A stretch of DNA of 64,000 nt from Phenylobacterium kunshanense (GTDB taxonomy: Bacteria; Pseudomonadota; Alphaproteobacteria; Caulobacterales; Caulobacteraceae), in contig NZ_QFYS01000005.1 of the NCBI RefSeq assembly GCF_003254525.1, positions 248,001 through 312,000 of the forward strand. The letters are read 5' to 3'. Below are positions 26,771 through 33,328 of the stretch, piece after piece. The translations under genes and the position numbers were made by a program. Numbering within the stretch: the stretch's first letter is position 1; each line of letters starts with the position of its first letter. The notes under the pieces are model-generated. The model was not told the origin of the DNA. It saw nothing but the letters and a program-made list of their open reading frames with translations, and did no database searches.

Positions 26771-26992
26771 ATGACGATTTCCACGATTGAACGAGCCTAT
26801 CAGCTCGCGCGCTCGGGCGAGGTCGCAGACCTGCCCAGCCTCAAGCGCCGCCTGGCGTCGGAGGGCTGCCGCGCCGTCGACGCGCTGCTGGCGCCCCGGA
26901 CCCTGAGCGGGCACCTGGCCGCGATCTGCGCGGCCACTTTCAAAGCCACCCGCGGCGAAAGCGCCGATGCGGTGGCACACGGCGGGCGCTGA
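26771..26992 (+). CDS. small conserved protein of unknown function
   Basis: 73-aa soluble protein beginning MTISTIERAYQLARSGEVADL, followed by a Lys/Arg-rich helix (SLKRRLASEG) and a second helix with HLAAICAATF. Similar short proteins starting STIERAYxLARSG are, from memory, widespread in alphaproteobacteria without known function. It lies 51 nt after cspA. The ribosome site is weak. Most likely a helical regulatory or structural small protein; I cannot say more. Confidence 0.65.
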   Translation: MTISTIERAYQLARSGEVADLPSLKRRLASEGCRAVDALLAPRTLSGHLAAICAATFKATRGESADAVAHGGR

Positions 26993-27018
26993 TGGGCGAC
27001 CGCACACCCCGGAGCCGC

Positions 27019-27147
27019 ATGTCCTTCACCAAGATCGTACGATCGCGCCGCCACACCGTGAGCCCGGCGCCGGTCCGTCCGTCCGTCGAGCCCCGCCCCA
27101 AGCGGGATCGGCCCATCCTCCATCTCAAGCCGGCCGCCGGCGCGTAG
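27019..27147 (+). CDS. candidate 42-aa basic small protein
   Basis: Short ORF with ATG preceded by GGAG at suitable spacing, starting 26 nt after the previous small gene. The product is Arg/Pro rich (begins MSFTKIVRSRRHTVSPAP) with pI strongly basic and no membrane segment. Codon use fits the genome, but short length means it could be fortuitous. Support is only its position and ribosome site. Confidence 0.35.
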   Translation: MSFTKIVRSRRHTVSPAPVRPSVEPRPKRDRPILHLKPAAGA

Positions 27148-27182
27148 CGAACCGGCCGCCACGCGGGGCGGGGAGGGGACTC

Positions 27183-27301
27183 AAGATGCTCCCCTCAGGG
27201 GGAGCTGTCGCGGAGCGACTGAGGGGGTTTCATCCCCAGAGTTCAGCGGCGGAAACCCCCTCCGGCCCTCCGGGCCACCTCCCCCTGTGGGGGAGGATCT
27301 T
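27183..27301. repeat. imperfect long inverted-repeat intergenic element (copy 2)
   Basis: The left end AAGATGCTCCCCTCAGGGGG and the right end, read in reverse complement as AAGATCCTCCCCCACAGGGG, pair over the element. The centre is closed by GTTTC and GAAAC. It contains a TGTCGCGGAGCGACTGAGGGGG block of the sort seen repeatedly in Caulobacterales intergenic regions, and it resembles the element at 7079-7206. It lies between the small ORFs and the convergent carbonic anhydrase gene. The rest of this gap holds nothing recognisable. Confidence 0.75.
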
Positions 27302-27392
27302 GGGCCCGTAACGGGGCGGAGGGGGGCTTTGACTTTCAGCCCCAAGGCAGACTTTGCGGCGGGCGCGTTCGCGCCATCACCCCCCCCCGCCG

Positions 27393-28019
27393 TCAGTCCT
27401 CGAACTCGGCCAGGTCCTCGGGGCCGGCGACGGTGACGTCGAGATCCGTCACCAGGCCCGTGCCCAGGGTGTAGACCCAGCCGTGGACGCTGAGCGGCTG
27501 GCCCCGGCGCCAGGCGTCCTGGACGAAGACGTCCGAGGCCACGTTGCGCACCTGGCGGATCACGTTCAGCTCGACCAGCCGGTCCCAGCGGGCCTTCTCG
27601 TCGGGCAGGGCGTCCAGCTCGTGCCGGTGGCACTGGTGCACCTCGCGGATCGGATGCAGCCAGTGGTCGACGAGGCCCCGGCGCTTGCCGTCCACCGCCG
27701 CGGCCACGCCGCCGCAGCCGTAGTGGCCGACCACCAGGATGTGCTTCACCTTCAGCACGTCGACGGCGAACTGCAGCACCGACAGGTAGTTGGCGTCCTG
27801 CGGCGGGGCGAGGTTGGCGACGTTGCGGTGCACGAACAGCTCGCCGGGATCCAGGCCGACGATGTCGTTGGCGGGCACGCGGCTGTCGGCGCAGCCGATC
27901 CACAGGTACTCGGGGGCCTGCTGGCCCTCCAGGCGCTTGAAGAAGCCGGGGTCGACGGCGACCTTGCCGGCCGCCCAGTCCTTGTTCTTGGCTTTCAGGT
28001 CTTCGAGGGTCTTGGGCAT
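27393..28019 (-). CDS. beta-class carbonic anhydrase
   Basis: Zinc enzyme interconverting CO2 and bicarbonate, 208 aa. Zinc ligands are seen in IGCADSRVPAND (Cys, with the Asp-Arg dyad) and in VGHYGCGGVAAA (His and Cys). ELFVHRNVANL precedes the second motif as in all beta-class enzymes. It is probably cytoplasmic, as no signal peptide is present. A monocistronic minus-strand gene after the intergenic repeat. Confidence 0.96.
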   Translation of the reverse strand: MPKTLEDLKAKNKDWAAGKVAVDPGFFKRLEGQQAPEYLWIGCADSRVPANDIVGLDPGELFVHRNVANLAPPQDANYLSVLQFAVDVLKVKHILVVGHYGCGGVAAAVDGKRRGLVDHWLHPIREVHQCHRHELDALPDEKARWDRLVELNVIRQVRNVASDVFVQDAWRRGQPLSVHGWVYTLGTGLVTDLDVTVAGPEDLAEFED

Positions 28020-28079
28020 CGGGGGATGTCTCGGCTCTCTAGGGGGCGGGGCGGACGCGAGGGGGCGCCTGGCGGTTGG

Positions 28080-28730
28080 CTAGGCCCGAGCTTGGGGCGC
28101 GTCCGGCTGGTTGTCGGGGTGGGCGGCCACGAAGGCGGGGTGCTGGGCGGCTCGGTCGGCGGCGCCCACGAGGGCGGGCCAGGGCGAGACGTCCAGCTCG
28201 AATCGTCGGGCCGAATAGACCTGGGGAACCAGGCAGCAGTCGGCGATGGTCGGCGTATCACCGAACGCGAAGGCCCCGCCGTGGGCGGCGATCAGCGGCT
28301 CCAGCGCATCGAAGCCGTCGCGGATCCAGCCGTGGATCCAGTCGGTGATGGCGGCCTGCTCGACCCCCATCTTGTTCAGCTTGCGCCCGACGCGGGTGTT
28401 GTTCAGCGGGTGGATGTCGCAGGCGATGATCCCCGCCATCCGCCGCACCATGGCCCGGTCCAGCGGCGCCTTGGGCAGGATCGGCGGCGTAGGGATCGTC
28501 TCCTCCAGGAACTCCAGGATCGCCAGGCTCTGGGCCAGCACGTGGCCGTCGCCCAGGTCCAGCGCGGGGGTCAGCCCCTGGGGGTTCACCGCCCGATAGG
28601 CCGGCTCGCGCTGCTGGCCGGCGATCAGGTCGATGGGGGCGTAGTCGTACGCGGCGCCCTTGAGCTGAAGCCCGATGCGCACGCGATAGGGCGCGCCGGC
28701 CCGCCAGGCGGAATGCAGGGTCCAGGTCAT
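28080..28730 (-). CDS. zeta-class glutathione transferase, maleylacetoacetate/maleylpyruvate isomerase-like
   Basis: 216-aa GST of the zeta type that would isomerise maleylacetoacetate or maleylpyruvate to the fumaryl form. It has NPQGLTPALDLGDGHVLAQSLAILEFLEE (glutathione site) and the helical C domain with HPLNNTRV and DTPTIADCCLVPQVY. The N-terminal active-site motif, normally RSSxxxRVRIAL (or RSGTSHR in maleylpyruvate isomerases), reads RAGAPYRVRIGL, so the catalytic Ser is replaced by Ala. The start codon lies 2 nt after the FAH-family gene stop, so the two genes form an operon. Fold is secure; activity is questionable. Confidence 0.8.
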   Translation of the reverse strand: MTWTLHSAWRAGAPYRVRIGLQLKGAAYDYAPIDLIAGQQREPAYRAVNPQGLTPALDLGDGHVLAQSLAILEFLEETIPTPPILPKAPLDRAMVRRMAGIIACDIHPLNNTRVGRKLNKMGVEQAAITDWIHGWIRDGFDALEPLIAAHGGAFAFGDTPTIADCCLVPQVYSARRFELDVSPWPALVGAADRAAQHPAFVAAHPDNQPDAPQARA

Positions 28731-28732
28731 GG

Positions 28733-29413
28733 TCAGGCCACCGTGAAGCTGAGGCGGCCGACGCCCTCGACCTCGCCCTCGACGCGGTCGCCGCGCGCCA
28801 GCGGGCCGACGCCCTCGGGCGTGCCGGTGTAGATCAGGTCGCCGGGCGCCAGGGCCCACAGCTTCGAGGCCTCGGCGACGATCTCGGCGACGTTCCAGAT
28901 CATGTCGGCCACGGTGGCGTCCTGCCGGACCTGGCCGTTGACCGAGAGGGCGATGCGCCCCTCAGGCGGCGCGCCCGTCCAGCGGCGGATGGCCGAGATC
29001 GGGGCCGAGTCGTCGAAGCCCTTGGAGGCGTCCCAGGGGTGGCCCTTGTCCTTGGCCGCGTTCTGCAGGTCGCGCCGGGTCAGGTCGACGCCGACGGCGT
29101 AGCCGTAGACGAGGCTGAGGGCGCCTTCGACCGGCACGTCGCGCCCGGCGGCGCCGATGGCGACCACCAGCTCGATCTCGTGGTGCAGGTTGGCCGTGCG
29201 CGGCGGATAGGCCGGGTCGCGGCCAGGCGGCACGACGGCGTCGGCGGGCTTGGCGAAGAAGAACGGTGGGTCGCGGTCGTCGCCGCCCATCTCGCGCCGG
29301 TGGGCGGCGTAGTTCCGCCCCACGCAGAGGATGCGACGCACCGGAAAGCCCCCCGCCTGCCCCTCGACGGGGACCACGGGGACGGGCGGCGGGGAGAGCG
29401 CATACTCGGCCAT
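28733..29413 (-). CDS. fumarylacetoacetate hydrolase family protein (fumarylpyruvate hydrolase-like)
   Basis: FAH-fold hydrolase, 226 aa, cleaving a beta-diketone such as fumarylpyruvate or fumarylacetoacetate. Visible family blocks: CVGRNYAAHRREMGGDD, FFFAKPADAVV, HHEIELVVAIG with metal-ligand Glu residues, and the C-terminal GDLIYTGTPEGVGPL. Length fits the short FAHD1/NagK subfamily rather than the 420-aa tyrosine-pathway enzyme. An in-frame extension upstream is not conserved-looking, so the ATG at 29413 is preferred. With the adjacent isomerase it suggests a gentisate- or homogentisate-type lower pathway, although no dioxygenase gene is near. Confidence 0.88.
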   Translation of the reverse strand: MAEYALSPPPVPVVPVEGQAGGFPVRRILCVGRNYAAHRREMGGDDRDPPFFFAKPADAVVPPGRDPAYPPRTANLHHEIELVVAIGAAGRDVPVEGALSLVYGYAVGVDLTRRDLQNAAKDKGHPWDASKGFDDSAPISAIRRWTGAPPEGRIALSVNGQVRQDATVADMIWNVAEIVAEASKLWALAPGDLIYTGTPEGVGPLARGDRVEGEVEGVGRLSFTVA

Positions 29414-29590
29414 GCCGCGCAGATAGGCCGATGGGCGGGGGAAGGAAAGGTTACGTTGGGGAAGTTGCCGTTGGGGTGGGGGTGGCTTGCCGCCGGGCGG
29501 GGAGCAATTGGCGGAGCTCTCAGATGCGCCAGAAGGCGACGTTGGCATCGGTCCGGGAAGCGGACCATTTGCGATCGCCGGAGGCGCCGC

Positions 29591-29601
29591 ATGGCGCCTG
29601 C
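29591..29601. repeat. left copy of 11-bp direct repeat bracketing the accessory island
   Basis: ATGGCGCCTGC occurs here, 2 bases outside the stop end of the TIGR02391-like gene. It occurs again at 33121-33131 on the far side of the lower-GC island. It could be a target-site or attachment-site duplication; because the word is GC-rich and partly palindromic, coincidence is not excluded. Confidence 0.35.
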
Positions 29602-29602
29602 T

Positions 29603-30352
29603 CTAGGCGGGACGACGGGAGTCGACAATCCGCAAGAGGTGCGATGCCAGAGAGACCATTTCCTGCGCATCACGCGGCTCCGTGATACCCACTGTGCGGT
29701 GTGAATGCGGGTTCTTGTAGGAGCCGATCGCGCCGGCAAATAGAGCCGACAGCGCTTCACGTTCAGCCGCCGGATCGGCCATCTTGGTCAGCGGGCCAGT
29801 GGTTGGATTGAAGGCGCGGCGCATCAAATCCACGCCGACATCGTGCGCGGCGAACTTGCCTGCCTCTCGCACGGCTTCTTCGACAGCTCTGAAGGAGCGA
29901 AAGACCGCGACCTGATAGTCCCCGCGCGCCAAGTCCAACCAGACCTCATCCGCAATCGCGGGATGGAGCAGCGCCTTGGGGAAAGCAGCAGCTTCGCGGA
30001 AACTGCGAAAGCGGTCGGGGCTGACAAGCAGGTCGCGACCTCGACGAGTAAGCTGCCGCCATCCGTTAGTACCGTTGATGCCTGGCGAGGGCATGAACAG
30101 CATATTGATCTCAAGCCATAGCCACGCGACGCCGAGCGCCTCAGTGATCTCAGCCTCGCGATTCCGTGGGTAGATGGCCGGGCCTGGAATTCCTCGACCG
30201 TAGAGCATCTCCGGACCGATCACGCCCATCGCGCTGAACATTCCATTCTGCGCCATGGAATGAGCGGATGTCAGGACAGCCTGGGCCACTTCCTCTGGGG
30301 CCAGTCCCAGCAGGGCATCAACATCCGGGATCAACTCTGGCATTGTCGGCAT
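29603..30352 (-). CDS. TIGR02391 (Ymh-type) family protein, possible HEPN-related
   Basis: 249-aa soluble protein of the TIGR02391/Hypoth_Ymh family. Diagnostic C-terminal blocks are FRSFRAVEEAVREAGKF, VDLMRRAFNPTTGPLT and AEREALSALFAGAIGSYKNP followed by HSHRTV. The KNPHSH segment resembles the RNxxxH motif of HEPN nucleases with Lys for Arg; this is my inference. The N-terminal half (ELIPDVDALLGLAPEEVAQ) is shared by the family. TTG at 30454 would extend it, but the ATG at 30352 fits the family start better. GC is well below that of flanking genes. It is divergent from the DUF4062-like gene. Such proteins occur in defence islands and on mobile elements. Confidence 0.75.
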   Translation of the reverse strand: MPTMPELIPDVDALLGLAPEEVAQAVLTSAHSMAQNGMFSAMGVIGPEMLYGRGIPGPAIYPRNREAEITEALGVAWLWLEINMLFMPSPGINGTNGWRQLTRRGRDLLVSPDRFRSFREAAAFPKALLHPAIADEVWLDLARGDYQVAVFRSFRAVEEAVREAGKFAAHDVGVDLMRRAFNPTTGPLTKMADPAAEREALSALFAGAIGSYKNPHSHRTVGITEPRDAQEMVSLASHLLRIVDSRRPA

Positions 30353-30621
30353 ACGGAACTCTACATCGACCAGCCATCGCAAAGCGAACGCCGCAATGTC
30401 TTGGGTGGATCTCAACCAAGCCCGCGTTGCGCCAAATTCGCACGTTGGCCTCAAGGACCTTAGCGGACGTTGAGGTAGTGAACCTTCCCCCTGGCTTTAC
30501 CGGCCCTCTGGTAGAATTCGCCTTCCCCAGAATACGGCCGCCCGCCCAGCCTATGGCGACAGGCGCGCTCGGCGGCTAGCGTCAAGCCTGAACCACCAAC
30601 ACCACCCGCAGGGCGGACGGC

Positions 30622-31479
30622 ATGGCTTACGACGCGACCGTAATCGAAGTGATGATCGCCTCTCCAAGCGACGTCGCCGAAGAGCGCCAGATCGTTCGTG
30701 AGGTGCTCCACGAATGGAACGCCCTCCATGCCCGCGAGCGCGGCGTTGTGCTGATGCCCGCGGGATGGGAAACCCACAGCGCGCCCGATCTTGGCGGCAG
30801 GGCTCAAGACCTAATCAACAAGCGAGTACTCGCCCACTGTGACGTGCTCGTTGGCATCTTTTGGACGCGCGTCGGAAGCCCCACCGGCACCGCCGCCAGC
30901 GGATCGGTCGAAGAGATCGAAGAGCACCTGAAACTCGGGCGGCCAGTGATGCTGTATTTCTCCGATGCGCCGGTGAAGCCTGACAGCGTGGACTCGGCCC
31001 AGTACGGCAAGCTCGTAGCGCTGAAGGAGTGGGCGAAGGAGCGCGGTCTCGTCGCCTTCTACGAGTCCGCCGGCGACTTTCGCGAACGGCTACGGCGCGA
31101 TCTCACTCTCAACCTGCGAGACAATCCGCACCTTCGCTCCCTCGTCGATGCTAAAGACGACTCGCCCGACTTAGTAGCGACCTTCGAAGCTGCGCTCGCG
31201 AGGGAGCCGGTAACCCTATCCGAAGAGGCCCGCGAGGCGCTTCGCACGGCCGCCACGGACAAGAACGGCATCATTATGATCCTTAGACACATGGGGGGCA
31301 CCGCCATCCAGTCGGCCGGCCGAGCCTTCTGTGACGCGAAAGACCGACGCGCCGTTGCCCGATGGACGGCGGCGGTCGAAGAGTTGCGCGACCGTGATCT
31401 TGTTAGAGATCACTCCGGTAAGGGCGAAGTGTTTGAGTTGAGTGACGCGGGATATCGCCTAGCCGAGACCCTCGGATAG
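30622..31479 (+). CDS. DUF4062-domain protein with C-terminal winged-helix-like region
   Basis: 285-aa protein. Residues about 7-95 match the DUF4062 pattern: IEVMIASPSDVAEERQIVRE, then DLGGRAQDLINKRVLAHCDV and LVGIFWTRVGSPTG. This is an alpha/beta domain also found at the N terminus of NACHT/STAND-type sensors. Residues about 200-285 look like a winged helix: EEAREALRTAATDKNGIIM, then RRAVARWTAAVEELRDRDLV and a beta hairpin. The central part (KEWAKERGLVAFYES) is the rest of the DUF4062 fold. It has lower GC than the chromosome. It could be an effector or sensor that pairs with its HEPN-like neighbours; function is unknown. Confidence 0.75.
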   Translation: MAYDATVIEVMIASPSDVAEERQIVREVLHEWNALHARERGVVLMPAGWETHSAPDLGGRAQDLINKRVLAHCDVLVGIFWTRVGSPTGTAASGSVEEIEEHLKLGRPVMLYFSDAPVKPDSVDSAQYGKLVALKEWAKERGLVAFYESAGDFRERLRRDLTLNLRDNPHLRSLVDAKDDSPDLVATFEAALAREPVTLSEEAREALRTAATDKNGIIMILRHMGGTAIQSAGRAFCDAKDRRAVARWTAAVEELRDRDLVRDHSGKGEVFELSDAGYRLAETLG

Positions 31480-31480
31480 A

Positions 31481-32254
31481 CTACGGGCCGAAGATTTCCG
31501 TGGGGCCCAGCGCGGACATCCGTCGCATTAGTTCGGCGGCTCGGTCGCGCAACTCATCTACCCGGTGAAGTCTCGCGTGGGCTTCGCAAGAGATTGCGCT
31601 AGCGCCACCCACAGCGGCCAGGCCGTGTATCCGGCTCAATCGCCGGAATGCGTCAACCGATGTCTCGTGATCGTCGTCGCCGACGGCGACGATGTTCGAG
31701 AGGATTGACAGGCCGGTCACGTGTACGCGCATGCCCGAGAAGTGCCGATACCATCTGTAAAGGTGGCTGAGGCCCGCGCCGTCGGCGAGCGCGCTCATAT
31801 TCAACTTCTGGTGCCTCGAGCCATCGCTGCGCCGATCACCGAAGATGCGCGTCAGGTCGCCAGTCGCCTGGTCCGCGAACTCAGGGTCGTCCAACCCCCA
31901 GTTGGGCATCTGTCCCTTCGCGGTAGACGCGGCGTCGCTGCGCAAGTCGGCGATGAAGCCCCCGGGGCGCGCGGCAAGGTTGGCGAGGCAGATCGCGACC
32001 TCGACCGCGTTCCGCCCGCAGGCGTCGGCGTCAAGGTAGAGCTTTTCGTTGTAGAGCAGGCTGAACGCACGAACGTGGCCGTAGGCCCGCTTAAACAGGA
32101 TCAGCGAGAACGCCGCCGGGTCAGTTGACATGCCCTGCCATGACGAGGTCCGGTCGTTGAGGTCGACGCAGAGCAGTTGCACCTCGTTCGTCAGGCCTGA
32201 CCACTCGATGAGCACCTGACGCTCGCGCTCGTCGTCAATTTGCTTGTTCGGCAC
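31481..32254 (-). CDS. DUF5677-like protein, unknown function
   Basis: 257-aa helical protein whose middle part resembles DUF5677/HEPN-like helical proteins: LILFKRAYGHVRAFSLLYNE followed by DADACGRNAVEVAICLANLA. Later is a conserved-looking HLYRWYRHFSGMRVHVTG. The C terminus is helical and charged. No signal peptide or membrane segment is seen. It converges on the DUF4062-like gene with 1 nt between stops and is divergent from the next gene. Similarity is judged by eye only; function is not known. Confidence 0.6.
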   Translation of the reverse strand: MPNKQIDDERERQVLIEWSGLTNEVQLLCVDLNDRTSSWQGMSTDPAAFSLILFKRAYGHVRAFSLLYNEKLYLDADACGRNAVEVAICLANLAARPGGFIADLRSDAASTAKGQMPNWGLDDPEFADQATGDLTRIFGDRRSDGSRHQKLNMSALADGAGLSHLYRWYRHFSGMRVHVTGLSILSNIVAVGDDDHETSVDAFRRLSRIHGLAAVGGASAISCEAHARLHRVDELRDRAAELMRRMSALGPTEIFGP

Positions 32255-32346
32255 AGGGCACTCTCCGCGGCTCGATGGTGCAGCGGACCGCGCCCGCGCG
32301 AAAGCTCGTTCCCCTGGCTGCGCAGACCAGCGCTAAGCTGACGCTT

Positions 32347-32928
32347 ATGTATGTTCACATCTCCGCACGACAAACGTGCGTGCAGCAGGCCCAGCGAACT
32401 GCGGAGCACATCGAGGCAGCGGTCACTGACCCCCAACGGCTAGTTGACGCGATCCGGTGCGCTCACCTTGCCTTCATGGCTGGGCTTACCGAGGCCTTGA
32501 GTGGCTCGGCAGGGATTGGCGCGTTCAAGGACAAGCTGGCTGGCGAGCACTTGAAATTCCTGCGCGGCGAGCGCGCCGACATGCCGAGCGAGCACACGCT
32601 GCATTTCGCTGAACTGTTCGAGTGGGCGCAGGACCCTGACCGCATGGAATGGGGCGCCATCCCGTTCACCGAAGATGAAAAGCAGGCCGCCGCTGAGCTC
32701 GACGGTCTCAGGGGCCTTATCGACCATCCCAAGCCGACCCATTGGTCCGTCGAGCCCGGCCAATTGGTGAAGGTTCTCGGCTTCGTCCCCAAGCTTCTCG
32801 AAAAATGCGTGGCGGCGGCCTTCCACCACTACGTCGACGGTGATGGCGAAACGGTGCAGGTCGCAGCGGCGAGGATGAGCGCCGGACTGTCCCGAGTATC
32901 CCGGCCGTCGCTGGCAGATCAGGGCTAG
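32347..32928 (+). CDS. putative HEPN-like protein, unknown
   Basis: 193-aa soluble, mainly helical protein from the ATG at 32347; an earlier ATG at 32275 would overlap the divergent promoter region. It contains an RX4H motif in LRGLIDHPKPTHW, the catalytic signature of HEPN ribonucleases, followed by a hydrophobic helix (VKVLGFVPKLLEKCVAAAF). The central segment is helical with SEHTLHFAELFEWAQDPDR. No closer family is recognised. It is the last gene of the lower-GC island. Confidence 0.55.
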   Translation: MYVHISARQTCVQQAQRTAEHIEAAVTDPQRLVDAIRCAHLAFMAGLTEALSGSAGIGAFKDKLAGEHLKFLRGERADMPSEHTLHFAELFEWAQDPDRMEWGAIPFTEDEKQAAAELDGLRGLIDHPKPTHWSVEPGQLVKVLGFVPKLLEKCVAAAFHHYVDGDGETVQVAAARMSAGLSRVSRPSLADQG

Positions 32929-33042
32929 CCCAATAGCATCAAGGTCGCGGCCAGCTAGCGGTCGTTCCGAACTTCGCCTTCGAGTCACCACCCGCCCAAA
33001 CACAGCACCGCGCACCGCCGACGCCTGAGCCCTGCGAGATCG

Positions 33043-33117
33043 TCCACGAACCACGCGAACCACACGAACGGGCGAGGGCCGGGCGGTCAGGTTCGTGGGG
33101 TGGGTGGGGTTCGTGGA
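33043..33117. repeat. 27-bp imperfect inverted repeat with GAACCAC words
   Basis: The left arm (33043-33069) and right arm (33091-33117) are reverse complements at 22 of 27 positions, with a 21-nt spacer. Each arm itself repeats the word GAACCAC / GTGGTTC-like. It sits immediately inside the right edge of the island, next to the ATGGCGCCTGC repeat at 33121. It may be a remnant end of a mobile element or a non-coding palindromic repeat. Confidence 0.6.
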
Positions 33118-33120
33118 TCG

Positions 33121-33131
33121 ATGGCGCCTGC
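33121..33131. repeat. right copy of 11-bp direct repeat bracketing the accessory island
   Basis: Second ATGGCGCCTGC, identical to 29591-29601. GC content rises sharply beyond this point. Confidence 0.35.
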
Positions 33132-33238
33132 GGCGCGGGGTGGCGGCGAGGTCGGGGCCGGCGGCTCGCCCCCTCCACTCCCCACTCTGCGGCCTCGGCG
33201 GGCCCAGCCCGCGCCCCGGGCGCGGGCGTTCGTTGCGC

Positions 33239-33326
33239 CGATCGCTCCCCGGAGCGATCGGATACCGATGGCGTGGCCGCCATCGGTCGCGCCTCACCCC
33301 CTCCCCCGTGAACGGGGGAGGTTTTT
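33239..33326. repeat. run of three perfect hairpins, the last terminator-like
   Basis: Within the 400-nt gap 32929-33328 three perfect stems follow one another. CGATCGCTCC pairs with GGAGCGATCG (33239-33260), CCGATGGC with GCCATCGG (33265-33286), and CCTCCCCCGT with ACGGGGGAGG (33300-33321). The last is followed by TTTTT on the plus strand and can act as an intrinsic terminator for rightward transcription. Weaker stems (GGCGGGC/GCCCGC) lie just upstream. No gene is seen in the gap. Confidence 0.65.
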
Positions 33327-33328
33327 GG

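Noticed and set aside
29414..29602. tRNA gene or attachment site at the island edge
   Set aside because: No cloverleaf could be folded by eye; only the short direct repeat is supported.
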